Positions 28,766 through 37,053 of a DNA stretch of 64,000 bases are shown here, piece by piece. Numbering within the stretch: position 1 is the first letter of the stretch; the number at the start of each line of letters is the position of its first letter. Made by a program: the position numbers and the translations under genes. The notes under the pieces were generated by a model. The model saw only the letters and a list, made by a program, of their open reading frames with translations. It had not been told where the DNA came from and searched no databases. Source of the DNA: Streptomyces sp. MMG1121 (GTDB lineage Bacteria > Actinomycetota > Actinomycetes > Streptomycetales > Streptomycetaceae); contig NZ_LGDV01000197.1 of assembly GCF_001280015.1 (NCBI RefSeq), forward strand, positions 9,733 to 73,732. Reading direction: 5' to 3'.

Positions 28766-28989
28766 TCGGTCTCACGCCTCACGACGGCGGGGACGGGCAG
28801 GCGTACGGCCACCGTCGTGCCGTCGCCGGGTGCGATGCGGACCGGCGGGCCCGGGTGCGCCGCGTCGAGGACGAAGGCCAGGGTGGCGGCCCACGCCACG
28901 GCGGAGTAGGCGTCCCAGTACCGGATCGTGCGGTCCCAGGCGTGCCCGTTCCGCGCCGTGGTGCCGCCGGTCGTCCCTGACGGCGTCAT
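28762..28989 (-). pseudogene. Sensor histidine kinase remnant (large internal deletion)
   Basis: An open 75-codon frame that joins two kinase ends. Residues 1-52 look like a kinase N-terminus, with a cytoplasmic stretch and the beginning of a membrane segment (YSAVAWAATLAFVLD). Residues 53-70 (APGDGTTVAVRLPVP) are the typical last strand of a HATPase domain. The rest of the membrane region, the phospho-accepting His helix and the ATP-binding motifs are missing, roughly 300 residues compared with NarL-partner kinases. It starts within the permease stop (ATGA) and overlaps the regulator start (GTGA), so the original operon layout is preserved. A 9-bp direct repeat CCGGGTGCG (28826-28834 and 28851-28859) lies around the junction. 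Confidence 0.7.
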
Positions 28990-29806
28990 CCCTCGCGCCG
29001 GTTCTTCCACCGGAAGGCCAGCAAGCACAGCACCAATCCTCCGACGCACCACGCGGCGAGCACCAGCGCGATCCGCCCGAACTCCCAGGCGTGCGCCTGC
29101 TCCAGCACCTTCGCCGAGTCCGGCAGGAACACGCCCCTGAGGCCCTGGCACAGCCACTTCGGCGGGAACAGGGCGCCGATGTCGATGGCGATGTAGACCC
29201 CGGAGACGAACTGGAGCAGGAGGAAGGGGAGTACGACGACGGAACTGGCGCTCTTCGCCGACTTGGGCACCGAGCTGATGGCGATGCCGAGCAGCGCGCA
29301 GCCGGTCGGGCCCAGCACGAAGATCCACGCGAAGTCGAACCAGCGCCCGGGGCCGGACGGCAGGTGGACGTCGTAGAACGTCGTGCCGACGGCCAGCAGG
29401 ATCGCGGTCTCCAGGACACCGGTGAACAGAACCAGCCAGATCTTGCCCAGGAAGTACGCCGCGGGCGGCATCGGTGTGCCCCGCAGCCGGCGCAGCACCT
29501 TCTCGTCACGCTCGACGGCGATGGAGATGCCGAGCGACTGGAAGCTCGTCGACATGATCCCGGAGGCCGTCATCGCGGGCACGTACAGCTGGGAGGCCGT
29601 GATCCCGGCGCCCCGGACGTCGTCGCGGAAGACCGACGCGAACAGGAACAGGAACACCACCGGGAGGGCGAAGGTGAACACCACCTGCTCGCGCTGCCGG
29701 AAGAACCGCCGGATCTCCTGCCGCCCCGCAGCAGCCCGAGAGACCAGGCGCCGGGTAGGGATGCGGCGGACCCTCGGGCGGTGGCCCGTACGGCGGTCGT
29801 GGTCAT
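28986..29806 (-). pseudogene. ABC-2 type transporter permease, apparently frameshifted near the N-terminus
   Basis: The frame ending at 28986 encodes six hydrophobic segments (from VVFTFALPVVFLFLF to VLAAWCVGGLVLCLLAF) with the ABC-2 feature VERDEKVLRRLRGTPMP. It is open upstream but has no start before the ATPase stop. The coupled ATG at 29806 (ATGA overlap with the ATPase) opens a different frame, MTTTAVRATARG..., which leaves the permease frame after about 30 codons. The span is 821 bp, one base short of a whole number of codons, so a 1-bp deletion around 29715-29790 would explain it. A truncated start at GTG 29684 is possible but would begin inside the first helix. A base-call error cannot be excluded. 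Confidence 0.65.
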
Positions 29807-30670
29807 CGGGCGGCCTCCTGTCCGGTCAGCCGGAGGCAGACGTCCTCCAGGGCGGGGCGGGTCACGGTCAGCCCGGGTATCTCGCCGTCGAAGCGGGGCA
29901 TGAGCGCGGCGACGACCGGGGTGGGGGCGTCGGTCAGCTCCGTGCGCGGGGAGCCGTCGGGTTCCGTCCAGGCGACGGTGACCTCACCGCCGTAGCGCAG
30001 GCGCAGCCCGTCGGGGGTGCCCTCGGCGACGACCCGGCCCTTCGTGACGACGGCGAGGCGGTCGGCGAGCGTCTCCGGCCTCCTCCAGGTGATGCGTGGT
30101 GAGCAGGATCGTCGTGCCCTCGTCGGCGAGCAGCCGGACCAGGTCCCAGAACCGGCGCCGGGCGGCCGGGTCGAAGCCCGTGGTGGGCTCGTCCAGGAGA
30201 AGCAGCTCCGGGCCGCCGATCACGCCGAGCGCCACGTCCAGACGGTGCCGCCGGCCGCCGGAGAGGGTCTTGATCCGGCTGTCCGCCTTCGCCTCCAGGC
30301 CGACCAGGGCGATGACCTCCGCCGGATCGCGCGGGCGCGGGTAGCAGCGGGCGAAGTGCCGCACCGTCTCGCGGACGGTCAACTCGGCGGGCGCCGATTC
30401 GTCCTGCCAGACGATCCCCACCCGGGACCGCCACGCGCGCGTGCCCGTCGCCGGGTCCGCGCCCAGGGCGGACACCTCGCCCCCGTCCCGTGACCTGTTC
30501 CCCTGGAGGATCTCCACCGTGGTGCTCTTGCCCGCGCCATTGGGTCCGAGCAGGCCGAACACCTCACTGCGCAGGATGCCGAGGTCGAGACCGTCGACCG
30601 CGGTGACGCCCCCGTACCGCTTGCGCAGCCCCCGGACGTCCACCGCGCGTTCGTTCGCGTGTGCTGTCAT
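29803..30670 (-). pseudogene. ABC transporter ATP-binding protein, apparently frameshifted near the C-terminus
   Basis: The ATG at 30670 opens a normal ABC ATPase: Walker A GPNGAGKST (about residue 42), Q-loop IVWQDES, signature LSGGRRHRLDVALG (LSGGR rather than LSGGQ), Walker B LLLLDEPTTGFDP and H-loop LLTTHHLEEA. Just after the H-loop the frame changes at GCCGGAGAC (30075-30080 region). Removing one G restores ETLADRLAVVTKGRVVAEGTP and a usual tail ending RLTGQEAAR at 29803. The span is 868 bp, one base more than a whole number of codons. As read, the product ends out of frame at 29984 with an Arg-rich tail. The gene heads a coupled ATPase-permease-kinase-regulator operon of drug-exporter type. 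Confidence 0.65.
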
Positions 30671-30814
30671 GGCCTCGAGCTTCGGCCGGAACCGAACGGT
30701 CCGTGACCACCGTGCGTACCTCCTTATGTCCTCCGAACGGTGGACGCACGCGCGCGTGCGGCACAATGACCCCTGCCCGAAGATGGTCCAACTCTCAAGT
30801 GACGGAATCGGCGG

Positions 30815-31471
30815 ATGAGCAAGACGACAGTCAAAGACGTCTCGACGGAGCCCGGGCCCGAGCGCGCCGCCGACGCACCCCGTACGGTGGGCGGCAGCCG
30901 CGCCTTCGCCCTGCTGCTGGTGATCACCGGTGCGGCCGGACTGCTGGCGGCCTGGGTCATCACGCTCGACAAGAACAAGATCCTCGAAGCGAAGATCGCG
31001 GGGAAGACGTTCACGCCGGGCTGCAGTGTCAACCCGATCGTCTCCTGCGGCAGCGTCATGGAGAGCAAGCAGGCGGCGGCCTTCGGCTTCCCGAACCCCT
31101 GGCTCGGCCTGGTCTGCTACGGCATCGTCATCTGCGTCGGCATGAACCTGCTGGCCCGCGCCCGCTTCCCGCGCTGGTACTGGCTGACCTTCAACTTCGG
31201 CACGCTCTTCGGTGTCTGCTTCGTCACCTGGCTGCAGTTCCAGTCCCTGTACCGGATCAACGCGCTGTGCCTGTGGTGCTCGCTGGCCTGGGTCGCCACG
31301 ATCACCATGTTCTGGTACGTGACCTCGTTCAACGTCCGCAACGGCTTCCTGCCCGCGCCCGGCTGGCTGAAGCGGTTCCTCGCCGAGTTCACCTGGGTCG
31401 TCCCGGTCACCCACTGCGGCATCATCGCCATGCTGATCCTCACCCGCTGGGGCAGCCAGCTCTGGGCCTGA
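30815..31471 (+). CDS. Vitamin K epoxide reductase family protein
   Basis: A 218-residue polytopic membrane protein that probably reoxidises a periplasmic thiol oxidase (DsbA-like) using menaquinone. Four or five hydrophobic helices. The quinone-site Cys-x-x-Cys is LCLWCSL (about residue 150), and the loop cysteine pair is in PGCSVNPIVSCGSV (about residues 69-78), so both VKOR redox pairs are present. The N-terminal 28 residues are polar and cytoplasmic. ATG at 30815 with a weak GGCGG before it. Divergent from the decayed ABC operon. Confidence 0.9.
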   Translation: MSKTTVKDVSTEPGPERAADAPRTVGGSRAFALLLVITGAAGLLAAWVITLDKNKILEAKIAGKTFTPGCSVNPIVSCGSVMESKQAAAFGFPNPWLGLVCYGIVICVGMNLLARARFPRWYWLTFNFGTLFGVCFVTWLQFQSLYRINALCLWCSLAWVATITMFWYVTSFNVRNGFLPAPGWLKRFLAEFTWVVPVTHCGIIAMLILTRWGSQLWA

Positions 31472-31506
31472 ACCTCCGGCCCGGCCGGGTTGTCAGTGCG
31501 GTGATT

Positions 31507-31512
31507 TAGGGT
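31507..31512 (+). promoter_or_regulatory. Possible -10 element for a leaderless rarA mRNA
   Basis: TAGGGT lies 7 nt before the GTG at 31520, with no ribosome binding site between. TTGTCA at 31490-31495 is too close to be its -35. Confidence 0.3.
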
Positions 31513-31519
31513 TTTGGAC

Positions 31520-32875
31520 GTGGAACCCGACCTCTTCACCGCAGCGGCGGAAGAACGCCAGGAGAAGGACCCGGCAGGCAGCCCCCTGGCCGTGCGGATG
31601 CGCCCCCGCACCCTCGACGAGGTCGTGGGCCAGCAGCACCTGCTGAAGCCCGGCTCCCCGCTGCGCCGGCTGGTCGGCGAGGGCTCGGGCGGCCCCGCCG
31701 GCCCGTCCTCGGTGATCCTCTGGGGCCCGCCCGGCACGGGCAAGACGACGCTGGCGTACGTCGTCTCCAAGGCGACGAACAAGCGGTTCGTGGAGCTGTC
31801 CGCGATCACCGCGGGCGTCAAGGAGGTCCGCGCGGTCATCGACGGCGCCCGCCGCGCCACGGGCGGCTTCGGCAAGGAGACCGTCCTCTTCCTGGACGAG
31901 ATCCACCGCTTCAGCAAGGCCCAGCAGGACTCCCTGCTCCCGGCGGTCGAGAACCGCTGGGTGACGCTGATCGCGGCGACGACGGAGAACCCGTACTTCT
32001 CGGTGATCTCCCCGCTGCTCTCCCGCTCCCTCCTGCTCACCCTCGAACCGCTGACCGACGACGACGTCCGGGGGCTGCTGAAGCGGGCCCTGGGCGACGA
32101 GCGCGGCCTGAAGGACGCCGTCGGCCTGCCCGACGACACCGCGGAGCATCTTCTGCGCATCGCCGGAGGCGACGCGCGACGCGCCCTGACCGCCCTGGAG
32201 GCCGCCGCCGGCGCCGCCCTGGACCAGGGCGAGAGCGAGATCAGCCTGCAGACCCTGGAGCAGACGGTCGACCGGGCCGCCGTCAAGTACGACCGCGACG
32301 GCGACCAGCACTACGACGTCGCCAGCGCCCTCATCAAGTCCATCAGGGGCTCCGACGTCGACGCGGCCCTGCACTACCTGGCCCGCATGATCGAGGCCGG
32401 CGAGGACCCCCGCTTCATCGCCCGCCGCCTGATGATCTCCGCGAGCGAGGACATCGGCCTGGCCGACCCGAACGCCCTGCCCGTCGCGGTCGCCGCCGCC
32501 CAGGCCGTCGCCATGATCGGCTTCCCCGAGGCCGCCCTCACCCTCAGCCACGCCACCATCGCCCTCGCGCTCGCCCCGAAGTCCAACTCCGCGACCACCG
32601 CGATCGGTGCCGCCCTGGAGGACGTACGCAAGGGCCTGGCCGGCCCGGTCCCGCCGCACCTGCGCGACGGGCACTACAAGGGAGCCGCCAAGCTCGGCCA
32701 CGCCCAGGGATACGTCTACCCGCACGACCTGCCCGAGGGCATCGCCCAGCAGCAGTACGCCCCGGACGAGCTGAAGGACCGCACGTACTACGCCCCGACC
32801 CGGCACGGCACGGAGGCGCGGTACGCGGACGCGGTGGAGTGGACCAGGAAGCACCTCGGTCGAAAGCGGTCCTGA
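31520..32875 (+). CDS. rarA: Replication-associated recombination protein A (RarA/MgsA AAA+ ATPase)
   Basis: Clamp-loader-like AAA+ ATPase acting at stalled replication forks. 451 residues from GTG 31520; TTG at 31514 would add two. Walker [11 protein letters not shown] (about residue 70), Walker [10 protein letters not shown], sensor 1 [10 protein letters not shown], and the MgsA C-terminal tetramerisation domain (about 265-440) with [20 protein letters not shown] and [11 protein letters not shown]. The N-terminal MDVEPDLF segment is a possible clamp- or SSB-interaction peptide. No close operon partner; rpsD follows after 304 bp. Confidence 0.93.
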   Translation: MEPDLFTAAAEERQEKDPAGSPLAVRMRPRTLDEVVGQQHLLKPGSPLRRLVGEGSGGPAGPSSVILWGPPGTGKTTLAYVVSKATNKRFVELSAITAGVKEVRAVIDGARRATGGFGKETVLFLDEIHRFSKAQQDSLLPAVENRWVTLIAATTENPYFSVISPLLSRSLLLTLEPLTDDDVRGLLKRALGDERGLKDAVGLPDDTAEHLLRIAGGDARRALTALEAAAGAALDQGESEISLQTLEQTVDRAAVKYDRDGDQHYDVASALIKSIRGSDVDAALHYLARMIEAGEDPRFIARRLMISASEDIGLADPNALPVAVAAAQAVAMIGFPEAALTLSHATIALALAPKSNSATTAIGAALEDVRKGLAGPVPPHLRDGHYKGAAKLGHAQGYVYPHDLPEGIAQQQYAPDELKDRTYYAPTRHGTEARYADAVEWTRKHLGRKRS

Positions 32876-32889
32876 GCAGCCTGTAGAAT
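32860..32889 (+). promoter_or_regulatory. Probable rpsD promoter
   Basis: TCGAAA (32860-32865), an 18-bp spacer and TAGAAT (32884-32889). The -35 overlaps the end of rarA. A start near 32896 would give a leader of about 285 nt. Confidence 0.45.
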
Positions 32890-33179
32890 CCCTCGCAGTG
32901 CTGAGTCCGGCACAGTCAGAGCCGGACAGTCGGCCGGAGACCCAGTTCCTCGTGAGCTGACTCCAGGAGCGTCGCGCACCGTCGATCGGTGTCGCGGGCA
33001 GCCCACCACCACCCGGAATCCCGGGAGCGGCCGGTGGGCCACTCGCGTGCTGCACGTATGTGCCCAGACCAGGGAAACGGCTGCCCGGCAGGTCCCCCGA
33101 GGACCCGGCGGGTTTTCCCGGCTGCGGATGCGACCTCCCTAACCCTGACGAGCCGAACACTACGAAAGAGACAGAAACA
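32890..33179 (+). promoter_or_regulatory. Long structured rpsD 5' leader (gene-free gap 32876-33179)
   Basis: The gap before rpsD holds no credible gene. It has several inverted repeats: GTCCGGC (32905-32911) with GCCGGAC (32921-32927), and GCCCACC (33001-33007) with GGTGGGC (33033-33039) enclosing a further CCCGG/CCGGG fold. Ribosomal protein S4 autoregulates through mRNA leaders in other bacteria, so a role in feedback control is plausible but unproven here. Confidence 0.4.
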
Positions 33180-33794
33180 GTGGCGAACCAGTCCCGCCCC
33201 AAGGTCAAGAAGTCGCGTGCCCTCGGCATCGCGCTGACCCCGAAGGCCGTCAAGTACTTCGAGGCCCGCCCCTACCCGCCGGGCGAGCACGGCCGCGGCC
33301 GCAAGCAGAACTCGGACTACAAGGTCCGTCTGCTCGAGAAGCAGCGTCTGCGCGCGCAGTACGACGTGTCCGAGCGCCAGCTCGTCCGCGCCTACGAGCG
33401 TGCCTCCAAGGTGCAGGGCAAGACCGGTGAGGCCCTGATCATCGAGCTGGAGCGCCGTCTCGACGCGCTGGTCCTGCGTTCGGGCATCGCCCGCACGATC
33501 TACCAGGCCCGCCAGATGGTCGTCCACGGCCACATCCAGGTCAACGGTCAGAAGGTCGACAAGCCGTCCTTCCGTGTCCGCCCGGACGACGTCGTGCAGG
33601 TCCGCGACCGCTCCAAGGACAAGACGCTCTTCACGATCGCCCGCGAGGGTGGCTTCGCCCCCGACGGTGAGACCCCGCGCTACCTGCAGGTGAACCTCAG
33701 GGCCCTGGCGTTCCGCCTGGACCGCGAGCCGAACCGCAAGGAGATCCCGGTGATCTGCGACGAGCAGCTCGTCGTCGAGTACTACGCCCGCTGA
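33180..33794 (+). CDS. rpsD: 30S ribosomal protein S4
   Basis: Primary 16S rRNA-binding protein of the small subunit. 204 residues, the normal length. The N-terminal half includes [20 protein letters not shown]; it lacks the four-Cys zinc motif, so it is the zinc-independent (C-) form. The S4 RNA-binding domain is at about 95-160 ([34 protein letters not shown]). GTG start at 33180; the upstream AAAGAGA is a weak ribosome binding site. It stands alone rather than in an rpsM-rpsK-rpoA operon, as in other streptomycetes. A terminator follows. Confidence 0.96.
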   Translation: MANQSRPKVKKSRALGIALTPKAVKYFEARPYPPGEHGRGRKQNSDYKVRLLEKQRLRAQYDVSERQLVRAYERASKVQGKTGEALIIELERRLDALVLRSGIARTIYQARQMVVHGHIQVNGQKVDKPSFRVRPDDVVQVRDRSKDKTLFTIAREGGFAPDGETPRYLQVNLRALAFRLDREPNRKEIPVICDEQLVVEYYAR

Positions 33795-33819
33795 TCCCAG
33801 CCCCGGCGCAGCACTTCAG

Positions 33820-33865
33820 CCCGCCGTCTCCCCGCCCGGTCCTGCCGGGCGGGCGAGGCGGCGGG
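33820..33865 (+). terminator. Intrinsic terminator after rpsD
   Basis: A GC-rich stem from 33820 to 33865 (outer arms CCCGCC and GGCGGG, inner arms CCGCCCGG and CCGGGCGG) followed by TTTGTGTTT. It lies about 25 bp after the stop. Confidence 0.8.
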
Positions 33866-33884
33866 TTTGTGTTTCCCGGCCCCG

Positions 33885-36077
33885 TCAGGGCGTAGGCAGG
33901 TCCGGGCGTTCGGACGGCGCGGGCCGGTGGGGGCCGGTCGCACAGTTCCCCGCGCCCCTTCGGGGCGCGTCGCCCCCTCGCGGAGCCGGCACCGCGTCCA
34001 GCGGCCGTACCCCCTCACGCTCCAGCGCACGGGCCACGGCCGTCGCACGGTCGAGCCGGTCCCCTTCGCGCACGCACTCCTCGTAGCGCGCGTCGCCCAG
34101 CGCCTGCCGGGCGAGCGCCTCACAGCGCTCGTGCGGGGCGTTGTAGTACGCCGAGCCGAACAGCGGCAGTCCCACCGACGGCCACAGCCGGGCCGCCGCG
34201 CCCTGGAGCAGCGCCGCCTCTGCCGCGTCGCCCTCGGCCGCCGTCACCAGGGCCAGCAGCTCGATCGACAGCACCGAGCCGAGCAGATCGTGGAAGGCGT
34301 GCGCGTTGCGCAGGCACTCCGTGAGCAGTTCGCGCGCCCGCTCCTGGGCGCCGTCCTGCCAGGCCGCGTACGCCAGCACGTACAGGGCGTAGGACCTCGC
34401 CCAGCGTTCCCCGTGGTCCTCGCACACCTGGCGCACGTCCTCGCACAGCCGCACCGCGTCCGGCAGATCCCCCTGGAAGGCCCGCGTCATCGCCAGCTCC
34501 ACCTGGCCCATCAGCACGTTGCTGTTCAGCTCGCCGATCTCCTGATAGCGCGCCAGCGCCGACCGCAGCAGCGTTTCTGCACGGGCCATGTCATCCGTGA
34601 CCAGGGCCAGACAGCCGGTGCGGTGCTCCGCGTACGCCACCGCCGTCGGATCCGCGGCCTGTTCCGCTTGCTCGCGGCACTCCCGCAGCGCCGCCAGCGC
34701 GGGCACGGTGGCACCCTGCAGGATCGCCACGTAGCCGAGCACCCACAGCGCCTTCAGCCGGGACTGCTCGTACTCCGAGTCCAGCTCCAGGCTGCGTTCC
34801 AGCCAGCGCCGCCCCTCCGCGAGCCGCCCGCAGCCCACCCAGCAGAACCACAGCGACCCCGCCAGGCACTGGCCGAGGTGTGCCTCGTCCGGCTCGGTCA
34901 GACAGAACTCCAGCGCAGTCCGCAGATTGGGCAGCTCGGCCTCGACCCGCTCGGCGATCTCGCCCTGCCGGGGCGAGAACCAGTCCAGCTCGCACCAGGT
35001 CGCCAGGCCCAGGAACCAGTCGCGGTGCCGACGGCACAACCGGCCCGCGTCTCCTGCCACCTCCAGCCACTCGGCGCCGTAGGCCCGGACGGTGTCCAGC
35101 ATCCGGTAGCGCGGGCCCGCCCCGGTGTCCTCGCGGGTGACGACGGACTGGGCCAGCAGCTCCGACAGCACGTCGAGAACGTCCTCGGCGGGCAGCCCGT
35201 CCCCGCCGCACACGTACTCGGCCGCCTCCAGGTCGAAGGTCTGCGCGAACACCGACAGCCGCGCCCACAGCAGCCGTTCGACAGGCGTGCACAGCTCGTG
35301 GCTCCAGCCGATCGCCGTGCGCAGCGTCTGATGGCGGGCGGGCGGACCACCGGGCACCGGGCGCGCGACCTCGGGCCGGCCGCCCGCGGCCAGCAGCCGG
35401 AACCGGTCGTCCAGCCGCCGCACCAGCTGCCCCAGGGACAGGGCCCGCAGCCGTCCGGCCGCCAGTTCCAGCGCGAGCGGGATGCCCTCCAGCCGACGGC
35501 ACAACTCGCGGACCTGGGGGCCGTCGGACACCCGCAGCCCCTGCTCCCGGGCCCGGTCCGTGAACAGCTCCACCGCCTCGTCCTCGCCGAGCGGCGCCAG
35601 CGGGAACAGCCGCTCGCCCGCCAGCCCCAGCGGACGCCGGCCCGCGGCCAGCACCCTCAGCTCCGGCAGCTTCCGCAGCAGCTCCGCCGTCAGTGCGGCA
35701 CAGGCCTCCGCCAGATGCTCGAACCCGTCCAGCACCAGCAGCACCGGGCGGCCGGCGAGGTGCTCCAGCAGCATCTCGCGGGGCAGCCGTGTGGTGTGGT
35801 CGGTCAGGCCCAGCGCCTCCACCACCGCGTACTCCACGAACTGCGGATCGCGCACCGCGGCCAGCTCCACCCGCCCGGACCCGGCCCCCCGGCCGGCGGC
35901 GGCCCGCGCGGCCAGCCGGGACTTGCCGACGCCGCCGACCCCGGTCACGGTCACCAGCCGCGCCTCGCCGAGCGCCGTTGCCAGCTCGGCGAGTTCGGCC
36001 GCGCGCCCGACGAAAGTGGTCAGTTCCAGGGGCGGATCGCCGTCAGGGAAGGGGGCTGGGCGCTGAGGACCTCGCAT
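33885..36077 (-). CDS. NB-ARC ATPase/TPR regulator lacking a recognisable DNA-binding domain
   Basis: A 730-residue protein of the type found as the ATPase-TPR half of AfsR/LAL regulators. It begins almost directly with the NTPase domain: TFVGRAAELAEL, Walker A GVGGVGKS (46-53), Walker B-like VLLVLDGFEHL (about 120), LAAGRRPLGLAGE. Next is a winged-helix region (SHELCTPVERLLWARLSVF, about 260) and then TPR-like helical repeats (about 380-690). Relatives usually carry an N-terminal SARP domain or a C-terminal LuxR HTH; neither is present. The last 30 residues are encoded by an interspersed repeat. ATG 36077 is chosen; ATG 36107 (ten codons longer) is possible and may be leaderless. Function unknown. 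Confidence 0.75.
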   Translation of the reverse strand: MRGPQRPAPFPDGDPPLELTTFVGRAAELAELATALGEARLVTVTGVGGVGKSRLAARAAAGRGAGSGRVELAAVRDPQFVEYAVVEALGLTDHTTRLPREMLLEHLAGRPVLLVLDGFEHLAEACAALTAELLRKLPELRVLAAGRRPLGLAGERLFPLAPLGEDEAVELFTDRAREQGLRVSDGPQVRELCRRLEGIPLALELAAGRLRALSLGQLVRRLDDRFRLLAAGGRPEVARPVPGGPPARHQTLRTAIGWSHELCTPVERLLWARLSVFAQTFDLEAAEYVCGGDGLPAEDVLDVLSELLAQSVVTREDTGAGPRYRMLDTVRAYGAEWLEVAGDAGRLCRRHRDWFLGLATWCELDWFSPRQGEIAERVEAELPNLRTALEFCLTEPDEAHLGQCLAGSLWFCWVGCGRLAEGRRWLERSLELDSEYEQSRLKALWVLGYVAILQGATVPALAALRECREQAEQAADPTAVAYAEHRTGCLALVTDDMARAETLLRSALARYQEIGELNSNVLMGQVELAMTRAFQGDLPDAVRLCEDVRQVCEDHGERWARSYALYVLAYAAWQDGAQERARELLTECLRNAHAFHDLLGSVLSIELLALVTAAEGDAAEAALLQGAAARLWPSVGLPLFGSAYYNAPHERCEALARQALGDARYEECVREGDRLDRATAVARALEREGVRPLDAVPAPRGGDAPRRGAGNCATGPHRPAPSERPDLPTP
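33916..33970. repeat. Interspersed Streptomyces repeat within the regulator's 3' end
   Basis: The stretch contains CACAGTTCCCCGCGCCCCTT followed by CGGGGCGCG, which folds into a GCGCCCC/GGGGCGC hairpin. This is a family of short, very common Streptomyces intergenic sequences, recognised here by memory of the motif. Unusually, it lies inside an open reading frame. Confidence 0.55.
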
Positions 36078-36180
36078 GGGACACGGAGCGTACTGAAGCG
36101 TGTTCATTCCGTACAATCGCTTCACGCGACTCCGTCCCCGCCACCCGGTAATCCGGTACGGAGCCGCGGCCCCGGCGCGA

Positions 36181-36186
36181 TAGGCT
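36181..36186 (+). promoter_or_regulatory. Possible -10 for the DUF948-DUF6167-alaS operon
   Basis: TAGGCT about 65 bp upstream of the first start. No clear -35. Confidence 0.3.
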
Positions 36187-36251
36187 CGGGACACTGATTT
36201 TTTCCATGGTTTTCGATGTTGAGAGCACGTTTCAGGGAGCGGGTGCGCACA

Positions 36252-36677
36252 GTGTCCGGTGGAGAGGTGGCCGGGATTCTGGTGGCCGTCTTCTGGGCGA
36301 TCCTGGTCTCCTTCCTCGCCGTCGCACTGGCGAGGCTGGCCCAGACGCTGAAGACGACCACCAAGCTCGTGGCGGACGTGACCGACCAGGCCGTCCCGCT
36401 GCTCGCCGACGCCTCCGCGGCCGTGCGGTCCGCGCAGACCCAGATCGACCGCGTCGACGCGATCGCCTCCGACGTACAGGAGGTCACGTCGAACGCCTCC
36501 GCGCTGTCGACGACCGTCGCCTCCACGTTCGGCGGCCCGCTGGTCAAGGTCGCGGCCTTCGGTTACGGGGTGCGCCGGGCGCTGGGCGGCCGCAAGGAGG
36601 ACGTGCCCGCGAAGACGCCCCGGCGTACCGTGATCGTGGGCCGCACGGTCCCTGCCGCGCGACGCAAGCGGAAGTAA
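36252..36677 (+). CDS. DUF948-type membrane-anchored coiled-coil protein
   Basis: A 141-residue protein with one N-terminal helix (VAGILVAVFWAILVSFLAVAL, about 5-25), a helical region with repeated Ala/Val/Thr heptads (TTKLVADVTDQAVPLLADAS, DRVDAIASDVQEV), and a basic C-terminus (RRTVIVGRTVPAARRKRK). This resembles the DUF948 general-stress family; function unknown. The GTG at 36252 has GGGAG upstream; an ATG at 36216 is in frame but has no ribosome binding site. It heads a tight operon with the next gene and alaS. Confidence 0.75.
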   Translation: MSGGEVAGILVAVFWAILVSFLAVALARLAQTLKTTTKLVADVTDQAVPLLADASAAVRSAQTQIDRVDAIASDVQEVTSNASALSTTVASTFGGPLVKVAAFGYGVRRALGGRKEDVPAKTPRRTVIVGRTVPAARRKRK

Positions 36678-36693
36678 GGACTGAGACCGAGCG

Positions 36694-37053
36694 ATGTTCC
36701 GCCGTACGTTCTGGTTCACCACAGGTGTCGCCGCCGGTGTGTGGGCCACCACCAAGGTCAACCGCAAGCTGAAGCAGCTGACTCCCGAGAGCCTCGCCGT
36801 CACCGCGGCGAACAAGGCCGTGGAGACCGGTCAGCGGCTGAAGGACCGGGCCGTCGGCTTCGCGCTCGACGTCCGCGACAACATGGCGCAGCGGGAGGCC
36901 GAGTTGGGCGAGGCGCTGGGCATCGACCAGGACCCCGAACTCTCCGCCCCCCGGCGGCTCGCCGCCATCGAGAACCACCGCAACGACAACCGCAGCACAC
37001 CGAAGTACATCGAAGCCCCGATGTACTCGTACAACCGGAATGAGGACCACTGA
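36694..37053 (+). CDS. Small conserved actinobacterial protein upstream of alaS
   Basis: 119 residues, starting [22 protein letters not shown], which is a short hydrophobic N-terminal anchor with basic flanks. The rest is charged and helical ([19 protein letters not shown]) and ends in a Tyr/Asn-rich tail ([11 protein letters not shown]). I know no function. It is 16 bp after the DUF948 gene, and its TGA shares a base with the alaS ATG, so it is co-transcribed and probably translationally coupled with alaS. Confidence 0.8.
   Translation: MFRRTFWFTTGVAAGVWATTKVNRKLKQLTPESLAVTAANKAVETGQRLKDRAVGFALDVRDNMAQREAELGEALGIDQDPELSAPRRLAAIENHRNDNRSTPKYIEAPMYSYNRNEDH

Noticed and set aside
28986..29684. 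Intact permease starting at GTG 29684
   Set aside because: This start falls inside the first membrane helix and lacks a ribosome binding site. The coupled ATG at 29806 is the natural start, so a frameshift is the better reading.
31490..31512. TTGTCA and TAGGGT as a -35/-10 pair for rarA
   Set aside because: The spacer would be 11 bp, far too short; only the -10 was kept, at low confidence.
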